Assembly (NCBI GenBank): GCA_022575985.1 | Contig: JAKSXM010000272.1 | Coordinates: 27,173,501 to 27,237,500, forward strand | Origin: Anagrus nilaparvatae | Taxonomy: Eukaryota > Arthropoda > Insecta > Hymenoptera > Mymaridae | Length of the DNA stretch: 64,000 nucleotides | Reading direction: 5' to 3' | Shown here: positions 27,601-42,600 of the stretch, piece after piece | Layout: the number at the start of each line of letters is the position of its first letter | Numbering within the stretch: the stretch's first letter is position 1 | Translations under genes and position numbers: made by a program | The notes under the pieces: generated by a model | Databases searched by the model: none | Seen by the model: the letters and a program-made list of their open reading frames with translations, nothing else | Told to the model about the DNA's origin: nothing

Positions 27601-30600
27601 AAGTCCTCATGTGGCTGGGACCCAGGTCCTCACTGGTCGGGGCGATGGAGGGAGCCCCACCACCCCTCTTTCTTCTTCTTAGCTTTATCTTATTCATATT
27701 TTGTATATTTGTCTGCATTACTCCAGAATTATTGTTTTATTCTTAATATTAATTGAACATACCGAATTAATGATTGAAAAAATTTTTGTGTTCTGAAAAG
27801 AAGATTTCTTTTTTGTTTAACTTAAGATGAAATATGTGACTGTTCAATAAACATTAAGAATTTTCATTATTTGAGGAAGCATTAATGGTTTAGCGATTTA
27901 AAGAAAATTTGGTATTAATTATGTATTTAGTTTATAAATATACACACTAAAAATTTTTAATAATTTATAAGCAAATCGATTCTCATGAATATCTTAATGT
28001 AGAATCACTAAAAAAATTTTAAATTTTCTTGTATTACATTCAATTAAAATACACTCCACTTACCTACAATTAAATAGCAAAAAAAAGAAGCTATTACATA
28101 AGTTTACCTACTTTTTATTTATAATATTTTTCTATTCCAAACTATAAAAGTAATTCTTTTTTTTGTACTGACCTATGCTATTGATCCAAAAGTTTATCAA
28201 TAATAAAAGAATAAAACATAAATTCAATACATTGCTATAACATGCATAGCTGTAGGGAATTCTAAACTTTTTTAGTACATGCCTATACTTTTTAAAATAG
28301 TATTGGTAAATAATTTTATTTTCAAAAAAAAAAAAATTTATTTTTTTAGATAACTTTTTTTTAATTACGAAATGCACATAAAAGTAGAAATCGCAAAAAA
28401 ATAAATTTCGAAATTTGAATAAATTTTTATATGTATCTGATTTTTATTCGTTTTTTTTTTTCAAAAAATTCTATCTATGTGTAAGTAGAAATAAAAAGCT
28501 TTTTTTAGATATACAATCACACTTTAACATTTTTTTTACATTAAAAAAACTTTTTTGTATATACAAATAAATAAAATTTCAATCTTATATATGCATTTTT
28601 TATGTTCAATATAAACTGCAGTTTATTTGAATTGTACGTTATAAACTTTTATATAAAATATTTAAGTAATAGTTTGAAATTTAGAATGTCACGGTTTTAT
28701 TTACTTGTTCTATCGAAAATGAAAAGCGAAATAATTCAAATACTATGTGTGGTAATGACATATTTTTACCTATTTTTACGTTATACGTTTGTGTAATGAA
28801 TGTAACACGCGATTTTCTTTAAATACACATACACTTTACAAATTAACACACACACATACACGCATATTGTTGTACTAATATTAGTACCAATAAAAATTTG
28901 TATTTTTTTTTCTATGTAATGTTTTTTATGCTCATGTTTTTTTTGCGTGTTTTGTAAATGTATTTATATGTGTCTAAGTGTGTGTGTGTGTTAGTGTACG
29001 AATTGCTGATAATAAAGTGCATGTTTTTCGCTGATGAAAATTATATTTATTATATATTCTTGTTAAAATTCTTTTATGCTTCGTTAATTTTTGAGAAAAA
29101 AAATTTTTTTTTATTTATTTCATGTAAATTTGCTTTTTGTACGCTAAAAAATTATTTTTTTAACTGTAATTTTAATACAGAAAAAAAATGTTTATAAAAA
29201 AATTTATTTTTCAAAATTTGTCATCAAATATTATATTTAATATAAATTTTTTTTTCGTTTTTTAAAAAAGAAACCCTTTGACTCTTATTTTTATAAAATA
29301 ATTTTTATTTTGTAAATATTGAATACTTATAAAAGCTGATATAAAGAGTTGTGTACGTTTTATTATAAATATTTAATAAAAAGAAAATTGAATAAATTTT
29401 TTAGCAGCGTATGTAAATATTCTATACGTATAAATAGAAAATTAAATAATAAATATATATACGACATTTTCTATTTGCGTTGAAGTTAGCTTGTTTAAAT
29501 AAATAATTTGATGTTTGTCTAATTTATGTTTTAGGTAAATATTCATTAACTTTTTTTAATAATTCTGTAATAAATTTAGGAAAGCCTTAACAATTTTCCA
29601 GGATAAAGTAATATACAATTTTTTAGTTAAAATTCCCAGTAATTTCTAATTTATCAAAATTTTGTTCTGTAATCGACTACAACCATAGTATTAAATTCCT
29701 AAGAATTAATCTTTTAAAATTGCTCAATCCATGAGGAAACTTTAATACCACTAAATTTTTCATTGATTAAAAAAAATTAATTTAAAAATTTTTATTTTTT
29801 TTCTCGAAAGCGAAATGTCACGAAAGTATTATAAATAAGGCTAAGGAATACTTACAAGCTTTATATTATATAACATTTCCTCTGGTATTTCACTTTTTTT
29901 GACAAATAAAGAAGATAAATTGTAAAGTATTTTTAGCTTTTTCAAAGAAAACTATTTATCATATACCATATCCAAAACCTTCTTATGAAATTTTAAAAAC
30001 ATCATGAATTTATTATATAAAAAAAATTACAGTTTTAAAATAACTAAAAAATATAACTTATAAATTCATTTGGCATAAGAATTTAATTTAGTTACAAATA
30101 CGTATTTTTATTTTAATAAATCCAATCATAATTAACAGAAAGTTTTTTATGATAAAAAAAGTACTAGCTTTTTAATTCAAAAGAAGTTAAAAAAATATTT
30201 AAAATAAAAATCTCAGGTATATGCACCGACGCTTTCAGCGGGTGGCGCGTGTCGAAAGCCGGAAAAAAAGTAAAAAAAAGAAAAGAATCGCGATGGAGAC
30301 GGCAAACATAAAAAAAGTATAGAAAAAAAGCCGGCAAAGCCAAAATGCAAAAGAAAGATCGATAAATAGTGCTACTGAATTCATCAACCCCTTTTTTTTA
30401 TTTATAAAAAAAAAACTTTTCATCAATAAATTTTATGAAAGAAACGAGTTGTATAAATACATTTTTACTTTTTTTACTGTTTTCAAAGTAGTAGCATTTT
30501 TAACACTTGCAAAGGCGTAAAAAGCTGAATTGTTTGTGTCTTTTAAAGTCTTAAACAATTATTGAATATCGATCGTTTCTCATAAAAAGTAAGTCTTAAA

Positions 30601-33600
30601 GAATTACTTATATAGACGTCTGTCTCTTACTGTGCTTTATAGAGCGAAAAATTATATTTTTTCTTTTTTTTTTTTACTAAGTTATCCTGTTTAAATACCA
30701 CTTTTGACCTTAAATTGTATTTTAAAAATATTAATTAAAAAAATTTTATTATTTTAGCTAACTTTGTATTTAAAAATGAAAAAAATTATGAAAATTTTAT
30801 GGACTTAATTTTTATTTAAGTTTGTTAAAAAAAAGTTACTAAAACATTCATAAAAAACCTTTTACTAACTTTTAAACTTTTTGATTTTTTCTACGTTTTT
30901 TGAATAAAATTTTATAATTACGAAGAAGTTAAAAGTAATAAGGTAAATATTACAAGAAAGTTAAATTTTTATATTAAACTTATTTTCAGTATTTAAAAAT
31001 GAATTTTTTGCTAAGTAAGTTATTAATTCATGCTTTAATTTTAATTATTTATATTCTAAATGGTATGTACAACTTCGTTAATAAAACCACTGATGCATTG
31101 TCCAAGAATCAACAAGTTGACGTAGCATATCTCGATTATATCAAGGCGTTTGATAAAGTTAATCACAAGTTACTATTGGATAAACTCTAACACATTGGAA
31201 TTAAAGACAATGCACACAAAAGCTCCTGTACATAAAGTACTATAAATGGATAAAATCCTATTTAATAGAAAGTTTCCAATCAGAAAGTTTTAAAAATGCC
31301 ATTTTTAATTGGTTTCCTGTACTCTCAGGTGTTACACAAGGTTCCCATTCAGATCCATTTCTTTTTTTAATTTTTATTAATGATTTACCTGAACATATAA
31401 TTTACTATAAAATTGAATTATTTGCTGATTCTACAAAAATAAGACGTGCAATCCTTAGCTTTTCAGATTCAATATTACTTCAGATTGATATTCAAAATTT
31501 CCAAAATGGTCAGAAGCATATGGGCTCTCTATCAATATTTCCAAATTCTAAATAATCGGTTTTTTTTAAAAAAACAATGATCTTGAAATGTAATTATCAA
31601 TGTATTAGTAGTTGTTCCTTATCAAGAGCTACATTATTCATAGAGCAGCACATGTCACCTAAACTCTAACAATTTTATATAAAACTTCAGTACTTCCACA
31701 TTTTCTTTTTGGATCAATTATAATATATATGAACAGAATAGACTTAATTGGCCATAAATTTTTTCGATTTGCCTAATTTAAAATGGGGGATCCAATGTCT
31801 TAAAGTTATCATAACTATTCTCAGATATAAGAAAATTTGAATATTTTTACAATCCACTCTTACCATATCAAGTCAATGACATAATATTTGTTGAAATCTC
31901 TATAGATTATAATTCTCATACAAATACTCCATTTAACTTTACAAATAGATTAATTTTTTATAATTTAAAAAATTATAGTACCCTTGCAGAATTACATTGA
32001 AATAATAATTTTCAATTTTACTCTTCATATACCAGACTGATCCGTATTAATTTGAATGCCATAGTTCACTCAACTTATTTACAAACAGACATTGATAGCT
32101 TTAAACTTATAACCAAACAGCAATATCTAGAAAATATGAATACTTTCTGTCGGTAGCAGTTCTGCAACAAGATATGGATAATATTAAAACTTTATTATTT
32201 ACGAAGCACAGTCGTTCAAGGGTCTCAAAATTATATTTTGAATTGTTTTATTCTATTATTTTAAAATAAAATATCACGGAGCACATGTATTTGATGTAAA
32301 ATAAAGTTTAGTTTCTTATTTCAACTGTAGATGGCGTTTCAGAAATTTTTTTTGCCGCAACTAAAATTTAATTTTCATGTTATATAAAGAACCCATTAAT
32401 CTGTGAAGATTAATTAAAAATAAATATAGTATAATATCGTATAATAATTTAAATGGTAAATAAAATTTAGAACAAAAATGGTTAATTACATAAGCAATTT
32501 TTAATACAATCATTGCATCTGAATTTTTTTGAAATTTTTATATTAAATTTACTTTTTAAGATGCTTCTAACATATTTATTTGGCGTAAATTAATTAACCA
32601 ATTATCGTATAGGTATTTTTTTGAATAATTAATAAAACGATCATAAATGAACAATATAGAAACTAACCTATAAAATATGCAAAACCAAATCAAACAAATA
32701 TATGAAAATTTTGTTATTACACATGAATGTAACGTATCATTAACTCAAGAATTCCAACGATGACAATATAAAATTACGTAATAAACAACAATAAAAACTT
32801 TATATGTATCTTAATAATAAGTTAATATTAACAATAAAAGTTATGACTGTTCCATAGCTCACTAAATATTCACAAAATACTGGTATTTAACAAAAACACA
32901 ATAGAAAATAAAGGTGCATTCAAAATATAAATACGATATATGTATGAATTTTATTAACCTATAATTAAAATATATCGATGACCAACTATTTACTAAAACA
33001 AAGCGAAAGAAAGAGATAGTTATAAGAAAGGAATAAACATACATAAACAATATGGCGACGAGCGGATGTTGTATAACGGTTAGTCAACCAAGAGGAACGA
33101 TGGAAGCAGCAAACCGTAAATATATACAACTCAGCTTTAAATTTTACCTCATATTATATTAAAAATATATGCCTGCATGCGTAAAAAACTTAATAATTTT
33201 TTAATAATGTGTTATAATGACCAAGATAATATATATATTTTATGTGTTTATGTAATACACAAGTCAAATGTAATGTAATTAATGAAAATTGATATTTTTG
33301 GCTTATTTTATGTTGTTTTTGTGTAATATTGTAAGGTTTGTAATAAAGTAGCTTTGTAAAATGAAAAAAAATGTCAAATTTTTACATTGTTTTTAAGTTC
33401 GTTAATCTTCTCACGGATATTTTATACATAAAATAAGACAGAGATATAGCACGATTTTTTTTTTGTGTGAAACATGCTTGAAATGTCAATGTATATGTGT
33501 AATTTTATTTATTATTATTATGTCTATACGTAAAGTATATTTACAACGTTGTCTTTTAAACACCATGATGCAGTATAAAATGTAACGTGCAGAATCTTTT

Positions 33601-36600
33601 ATGCTATATATTGGCTTCAAAATCTTTATAGAAGATTTTCTGCTTTACTTTAACAGCCAATAAAGTGTGTTTTAGTGTTACTGAAACATACTTTTTTATT
33701 TTAGTTTTGTGTAATATCTATGCAATTAATTAAAAATTTTTTTGTTTTATTAATTATTTACCACTTTGTTTGTGTTCATTAGTTTAAGCTAACATAAATT
33801 CAATTCAAAGAGAGAAAATTTATTGGCTATTAAATAAAAATAAAACAATGCATATAATTTTGTTATTACAAGTATTATTCAAGGTTATATCCATTAAATA
33901 ATTTTTAAATTGAATTATTTTTAATTTATTTTTAGGTTTATAAATTATTAAATTACATTGTTTTTTAAATACATTTTTTGTTGTTTGAATAAAATTTATG
34001 TTTGAGGAAGAAACTTTTTAGTATTATGTTAGCAAAGTTTTTAATTTTTTAATAATAGATGATGTAATAATCCTGTTTAAACTTGTAAAAAATTTATATT
34101 TAAGTGATTTTTGAAAGTTTTTTATGTTTTAACAAAGTTGGAATTCAATTGATAATTTAATCTTGGTTTTGGATTTTTTGTGGGTGTAAAATTAAATTTT
34201 GCCTTTCCTAAAACTTTTCCTGATACTAGCGTAAACTTTGCGCCCTTGATACTTAATATACTATGTATTTGTAAAATAATTCTATTAATTAAAAACATAA
34301 AAAGGAATTTTTCTACTAATATATACATTTTTTTAAGATTATAATTAAGAATCGTTAAAACTAAATGTATATACAATTTGTTTTTACTAAAATCGAATGT
34401 AGCTAAAAATTTTTCTCGAAAGTGAAATGCATTCTTGATACTATATAAGTCCTCAAGGCTTACATTCTTAAAATACGATTCTTAAAATTTATTATCTAAA
34501 TATAATCATAAGTCAACCTTTTTTCTCAATTGTCTGTTTCCAGCATGGATAAAGTAGTGTATCCATGGTTTCCAGCTCTACATTTTTGTGAATAATCATA
34601 AGTTCAATAGATTTAATTCACCAAACTTTTTGTATAAGTATTCAAAAACTTGCATCCGTTTCTTCTAACTAAAAAATAAATATAATATCTATTTTTGAAT
34701 AAAACTCTCTCTCTGTTGATAATAGTTCTAGCACTTATTGGAAACCAATAATGAGTATAGTTCAGTGGATACTATAATTAATTGTTTAGAGATTGAAATT
34801 TACAAAATCATTGTACTTATTAAATAATGTTAAGCTAATGAGTCTTTTGTGTGAATTATACATAATTCAATTATGTAAATGCGTCATTTCTTATCAAAAA
34901 CACATAATAACTTTTAAAACCAAACATCAACAAAATTCTTTTCGTAACTAAAAAAAAAATGTCAAAATAGTATAAAATTTTTAATTATCAAAATTACATA
35001 ATAGTTTTTTAATCTTTTAGTGAGTAAAAAACTTAGATAAATTCTTAATACTTTTTTAGAAAAAAGAAAAAATTACTTTAATGGGGTGAATCATATTTAT
35101 AACACATGTTTTTCAACTACACACTCACACAAACACATAAAACTTGGTTGAGAGATCCTAACTTTAAATTAACGTTAATTAGGAAATGAAGCAGTTTAAT
35201 CTTGTATAAAACATCTGATATCATCTTTTATTTTTATACGTGAAATTTTTCTTAAAATTATTATTATTATTATAAAATAATTAAAGAATTCTACCTTGTT
35301 ATATTATTGATGTTTATACCTTTCATTACTTAAGCAATAAATATATTACGAGCGTAAAAGTATAAAAGTAAAATTTTATAGACTTGTACGCATATAAAAT
35401 GACATTTTATTACATTAAAATGTAGTAAAATATGTTTTAAAAATTTATTCTGTTTTTAATCTTTTGAAAGTAATTCCTTATTTTCTCTTAAAATTATAAA
35501 TTATGTCATAATTTGTTAATATCATTTTATTCGACAATTTTAATATATTTTTTACGTTTGGCAATCAAATTTAATAGTATTAATTTATTGTTATTACCTT
35601 CGAAAGTACGAATTATTTAAATGTATCTACAGATTTTATGCCACATGTAACAGTAATTAATTTTATATTAAAGAACTTTGCCTTTCAAATTCAAAGTGTT
35701 TTAAAGTCATAGTACACATGTTTTAACAAAACCAACAAATACTTCGGAATCAGGTCCTAAGTTGTGCAGAATTTAAAAGCTCGAAGTAGTATTTGAAATA
35801 TTAGATTCACAAACTCCGATAACTATAATTTTATTAACGCTCTTACTATAAAAATAAAAAAACTTGTTTCTACATTCCTACTATGAATAACGCTATTTTT
35901 TCCATATTTAAAATAAAAAATTCACTTAACGGCAATTAAATAATAACGTACGTAATTGACTAGCCGAAAGAAAATTGTAGAACAAGTATGATTTCACAGT
36001 TTAAATAAAGTTATTATTGCAGGAGTTTAGCTGCTTGGTTGATGACTATATTTCAGTTGTTAATCAAGTTGTAATTTCATTCTCATGCATAAGTTCTGTG
36101 TATATTAAATTACTTCTTAATTATACATTGTATTAAATAATAATAATAATAATGATAAAATTAATAATAGTAAAAAAAATAAATTACAGATTTTTTATGT
36201 CGTTGTATTCATTAAATTAAATTTTGTTTCTGAATTTATGAAAAGGAATAATTTTAATTGTAAGGTATAATTATGTAGAACTTAAAATGAGAAATTTAGT
36301 TTTTAATAATCGGTATATAAAATAATTTAAAATAAAATGATTAAGTGATAATTTTTTTCATAATATCATTTATTCAAGAAGTCTAAAAATACAACGGTAC
36401 GTTAAATATGTAGTAATTTTAGCCCAAGTATTCATCGTTGCACGCAATCAAATAAAAAACAAATGCAATCTGCTTGTTAAAATATCTTTTAAAATACTGC
36501 AATCTAAAAAATGTTGCGATATGTAATTAAAAATATGTTTAATTTTCGCGCGATCTAGCTGATAAATATTTTTAACACTGGCCAACACATTACAGTGTAA

Positions 36601-39600
36601 GTTTTGTAAATTTTAATCAGTAAAAAAGCATCAAAACAGTTCTTATTCAATGCTTTATTTTATAGTAATTGCAAAATACAGTCGTAGTGTAACCTCGGCT
36701 TAAAAAAAAAGTTAATATTTTTTTTGTAAATGTTATATCAATTACTTTCCTTCCGCAGAAAGAGTACAGAAAATATGGCTCTAAAGAATAAGCTAAACAG
36801 TCAATTTTTTGTTGGCGTAAATTTGTATAGATCAATTTAATTCTGAGATTAAAACCAAGATCAGAACTCTTATTTGTAATTAATTTTAATATTTTAATAA
36901 TGCAAAGAAATTGTATTTAATATTTATTTTATTACATTTAGTTTCTATAATATATAAGATAAAAAAATCAACAAATATCTCTTAGTTATATACTGTCAGA
37001 GATCCATTTCACTTGCGAGAAAAATTTTAAAATTTATATTATAACTTATTTTCATTTATTTTTAATCTTGATGTACTTCAAAAAATGCACCTTCTTCCTG
37101 ACAATCGAATATAAAAAAATTTTGAATAAATAAATACGAAATGCAGAAATCATAAAAATGGTAGTAACAATAAAATATTATATAAATGCAATTAAATGTA
37201 AATTAAATAAATTATAATTTGCTTCAGTATATAAGTAAAATACTATAAAAAATCAGAATATTACAAGAAATAGGCATAAAATAAAATTTTAAAAAAATAT
37301 TGCGTAATTTTAATAATTTCCTGTATTTTTGTAACATAAAATTTAAAACAAAAAAATTTAACCAATTATGTATAAAGTTTTATGAAAGAAAAAAAATATG
37401 AATAATTTGAATATAAAAATTTTATATAAAAAATTTTTATGTAGTATATGAGTGGAAATCTGAATTGTAGGGTCTGTTTTTATTATAAATGGTAATATTT
37501 GGGTTCTGGAGGTTCAGAATTTTACCTCATTTTTTGTTGAATTTTTGTAATGTAGCTTTGATTGTGCTAATTACTACCTTTTTCAATTGGCTTTAGAAAT
37601 CAATGGGGAAAAAATATACCAAAAAGGTTTATTGCTCTGCACTTGACCAATTTTCAGGCTCAAAAAATCTGAAAAAGTTAAATATCACAGCATACCTTTT
37701 TAAATTTCCTAACTCTTATAAACCAAAAATAATCCTACAAAATCATAATTTCATCCATATAAAATACATAAATACATAAATCTTTAAAAAATTAGAATAA
37801 ATAGAAAAAAAATATTAACTTTTAAAAATGTTACTATAGAATTATAAATAAAATTAACATACATTAATACCAAAAAGTTTCACAGAAAACAAAATCTCAA
37901 AAATTTATATCCGAAACAAAACTATTCCAAGTTTTTAAATTAAATTTTAATAAAATATAATCCAACCAAACAACAAACTTTTTCTACTAAAAAAAGAAAC
38001 AACCTTCTAAAAACAAAATAAATTTATTAAATATTTAAAAATTTTCAAATTACTATACTCTCATAAAAAAAATCTCTCAGGAAGTAGGCGGGAAATTTGA
38101 AAAAAAATTTTATACAAAATTACTGTTTAGAAAATTATAAAGAGGAAACAATAATAAAAAAAATTGAATATGTTGTTAAAAAATTTTTTACGTAATTCAA
38201 TTGTAGTAAAATATGTAAAAATTGAATTATTATGAATAAAAATATTCGAATTAATGATCTGTAAAAATGTAATTATAAATTTTAATTAAAAAAAGTTTTA
38301 TCATTATCGTTATATTTATTTATTTAGAAAAAAAATAAATATTTTATGAATTACAGTTAGGTTATATATCTGTGTATTTATTATTAAATTTTAAATTATA
38401 TAGAAAATGTAATTAAGATTTTAATAATTTTAATTAAAAAAAGTATAAGAAATTTTTAATGAAAAAAATTTTATATAATATCTAAAAAAGACATTAATTT
38501 AAATTAGTTATAAATAAGTTATAACCTAATTTTATAACATAACCTAAAAAATTTTTTACTTCAAAATCGATCATATATAAATCTAAATTAATTACAATTG
38601 ATGCTTTGATAAATATATATTTGAGGTTAGAATTCTTAATGATGCTTTATTTTTATAAACTAAAATAAATGATTAATCCCTTCATTTATATTTCTCTTTT
38701 ATAGAGGGAGGATAGTGTAGAAGGTACTGAATTAAAAGATTAAATCGTGTAAATTTTCTATGTCATAGATAATTCAAAGAAAATATTTTCGTTTTGTGTA
38801 TTTAATCTTCTGAATATTATATCCTAAGTAAAACCATTTTTGAATATAAAATAAAATTTAAATTAAGTATTATGCTTTACTAGGTTATGTTGAATAAAAA
38901 ATTCGTAAATCCAATTATGTTTTATCTGGTATTTATGTACCTATAAAATATAAATGTATTTTATATTTATTTTATTATTTTATTTAACATGAATTTAATT
39001 CATGGGTTCGTATTTTTGATGAGAGCAAACCTTGAATATAATATAGTCTATTTTGTCAGATAAAAATTGGAATTTCGAACCCGTAACTCACTGAATCCCG
39101 TTGGAATTAGACCTCTAGACTACGACAGACCCGAAAAACCTTTAAAAAAACATTAAAAAACGGTTCTTTCGGCTTTATTTAAATTTTCCCACCTATAAAC
39201 AGATAATTCTTGGCTCAGAGGCTGCCACTTTCTTATACCCGAATTTCGAAATCTTCTATCACCGTTTACCCGTGCTATTATAAATGCCATTAAATTTTTA
39301 TTTTAAACAGTTTATTGTGCTCCATGGCCAAGAGGTCTAATTCTAATTTTTTGACAACTTTTAGAATGCTACTACTTAGACTAGGTTTTTTTGCGGGGCC
39401 AAATCACTAACTTTATCCGGCAATAGCCTTTAATAAAGTTGATTGTTATGCAAGGATTATGGAAATTAATGATGGCTTAAAGGTAGTGCCATTTTGTTCT
39501 TACAAGATATACGAAGCTTTTAATTTGTAGCTAGGGACAAAAAAAAGTGTATCAATTTGCTAGGCTTCGCTCAAACTTTGCCAAGAACTTTGCTCAGATT

Positions 39601-42600
39601 TATTTTATGGGTTTCCTCCTTTAATTCTCAGGGATACCAAATAAGTAAGTCAAAAGTTTCTGTCAATAAAAAAAAAGTTTATTGTGCTACATTTTAAAAC
39701 TAAAGCTTTCAAACCATATCACGTATATATTTATAATCAAACTTTAAACACAAAATAAAGATACATCCCAGCTGTTATATTTAAATATTCCAAGATCAAA
39801 AAATGATTTTACCTTTTATGTAATATCAATAATGCACAAAATGCAAATATAAATATTTATGCAGTTTACATACTTCTTAACTTTTATAGCTAAAGGTACG
39901 TATATATTATAACAATATTATAAAGTATTTTAAAAACTAAATTTAAATATCATGAAAATTTTATATAAAAAGAAAAATACAAGATAATCTTTAATACATA
40001 AGCTTTATAGAAAGAAATACAGAGCATAAAAAAATGGTTGAATAAGTAATTGAAAATTTATGTTTATTTTAAAAAAACAAAAAAAAAGGCGACAAAAGAT
40101 ATCCTTTACATATTAAAATGGATATTCAAAAGGTTAAAGAATATATTTTTTGCTTTGACAGAAAAATTTTAATGTATATTAAAAATTTATACTTGAACTT
40201 TTATGTAAGGTGAGCACTGTGTTTTTGGGTATTTTATAAAAAAATTGTCTGGATATTATTGAACTCACCCTTAATTTAATACAAACAATAAATTTAATTA
40301 AAACTTTTGTATTGAAATTGGATAGAAAATTTTATATTATTAAAAAATTTATTGAACTTTTATAAGTAGAAACAGGTTTATAGTTTATTATGAAATTAAA
40401 TAAGGCAAAACTTTTTTTATTTTAACTTTTTTATTTCTAGACTTCTTTTTTTTTTTCTTTCTTTTTTTTTAAACGATGATTTACTACTATCACATAAAAA
40501 TATATACTTTCTATTAATAATAAAAAAATTGTCATTTTTTGCAATAAAAAAATTTTTTTTTATTAACAACTTTCTTTACGTTTTTTTTATACGTAAGAAT
40601 TTATTATTTTATTTATTTACTTACTTTTATAATAAATTTCTTACATTTTTTTTGTTAAATTTGAGTTTTCGAATAAAAAAAAAGATTTTTGGTTTAAAGT
40701 TTGATTTTTTTTATTAAATTTTGATTAAATAGAATAAGAAATTTTAATCAAAATAATTTATGAATGAATTTAAAGTATTCGCAATCTGAATGTAATTTTG
40801 TAATTTTTTCACAAAAGTTAATTTTCAAACCCATAAAATAAATCTGAGTAAAGTTTGAGTGAAGTCTAGCGCATTAAATACAGCTTTTCTTTGCTTTATT
40901 TATTTATATTAATGTATAGAATACAACTTGCACCAATCTAACAACGCTTAAAGTTAATGAATATAAAATATAATATTAGCTGCAATATGCAAAAGATTCA
41001 AATATTCAGAGTAACTCTGAGATGGAGATGCAGAATCCAATAAAAAAGCTTACAAAATGTAAGGAAAATTTATAACAATTTTATTACAAATACAGAATTT
41101 GACGTTTAAATAAAAAGTTTATTGTATAATATTAAATAGATTTAACAAAAGATGATCATTTCATTGCTTATATAGTATTGTAAGTGCAATTCTCTTTCGA
41201 GAATTATTTTAAAGTAAAAAGTTTTTTAATATTAAATTTTTTTTAATACATACCTATTTTTACTAAAATTAATTAAAATAAACAGCTCAAAATAACTTTA
41301 AAACTTTAGCATGAAAATAAATAATTAATTCAATAAAATTATTAGGATGGTTTTGACCGATTAGATGCACAAAAAGGACAAAAAGTTTATCTAATACTTT
41401 ATGGGATTAAGCAATTTTATAGCTCAGGATGAGAAGCTTTTAGATTTTAAGCTTCAGTTTTAAATATTTTTAAATATATAGGAAAAAAAATAATTTTTTA
41501 TATTTTGCAGAATTTTATACTTCAAAACTCACAACATAAACTTACATTCTTTACATCATAAAAAAATAAAAATAAAATTATGCTAAAAAAATCAATTACA
41601 TAACACACATTTTATTTTTTATATGCCAGTTTTATTTTTTATGCGATATTAAATTTTGATATTGCAGAAGTATAAAGGAAATGAAAAAAATTTTAATTCT
41701 AACTGTAATTTATTTATTACTGTAATTTTTTACTAATAAAAAAAAAGAAACTAATCAAATTTTAAAATATTTATGCAAAAATTTAATATTTAGAAGCAAA
41801 AGGTAAAAAAAATTTAACGACATTTAAGCCCCTGTAAAAAAAGTACTTTATAAAAAATTTAAGCCAAGAAAAAGAAAGATAGGTTAAAAATGTGCGTATA
41901 TGTGTGTATATGAACACACACAAGTATTGAATACAAAACAAGATTGCAATGTTTTTACAAGGAAAGTAATTTTCGCAATATTGAACGCATTGCGCATTTA
42001 CAAGATGCAAAAAGTAAAAAAAAAAGATTTCAAGAAAAGAGAGAGTTTTAAAAAAAAGTACAAAAAAATAAAGGTTTATAAAAAAGGTAAGAATTTTTTA
42101 TATGTGTGTGTGTGAGGTAGAAAACGAAAAGACTTTTATATTTATGAAAAATTTTATGCCTTTGGATATGTGTCCAACCTTTTTCTTTATTTTTTGTTGG
42201 ATTTAAATAAAAATGTTTTTATTTTTTGATGCATAAGGGAAAATTTGAATTTTTTTATATTTTTCTTAGGGATTATTGAGGTTTTATATATTTTTTAAAT
42301 TTAGAAATAAAGGAGTTATTTATATTTTTTTTTGGTCATAAGACTGTTAATTTAGAAAATGTTCAAATTTTCATGATTTGCATTAAAAGTTAAAAAAATA
42401 ATTAAAAATTCTAATTTATTCGAGAAACTAAAAATAAACCTATTTATCAAACTTTCGTTTATTTAAAACTCAACGTGACGTGAGAAAAATTAAATTTTCA
42501 TTTTTGTCAGTTTTGCAAAATTTTAAAACCTAAATTCAATGTTTTTCAACTCACTTGGGTCAAACTCTAATCTAAACTTTCTAATACATTTTTTTTCTAC

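Noticed and set aside
27519..27746. 75-codon plus-strand frame as a gene
   Set aside because: GC-rich and foldable behind a small-RNA-type promoter, ending in an AT-rich hydrophobic run. No domain in any frame.
31070..32230. Active reverse transcriptase gene
   Set aside because: Several stops and frame shifts, and the catalytic FADD pair reads FADS; it is a relic.
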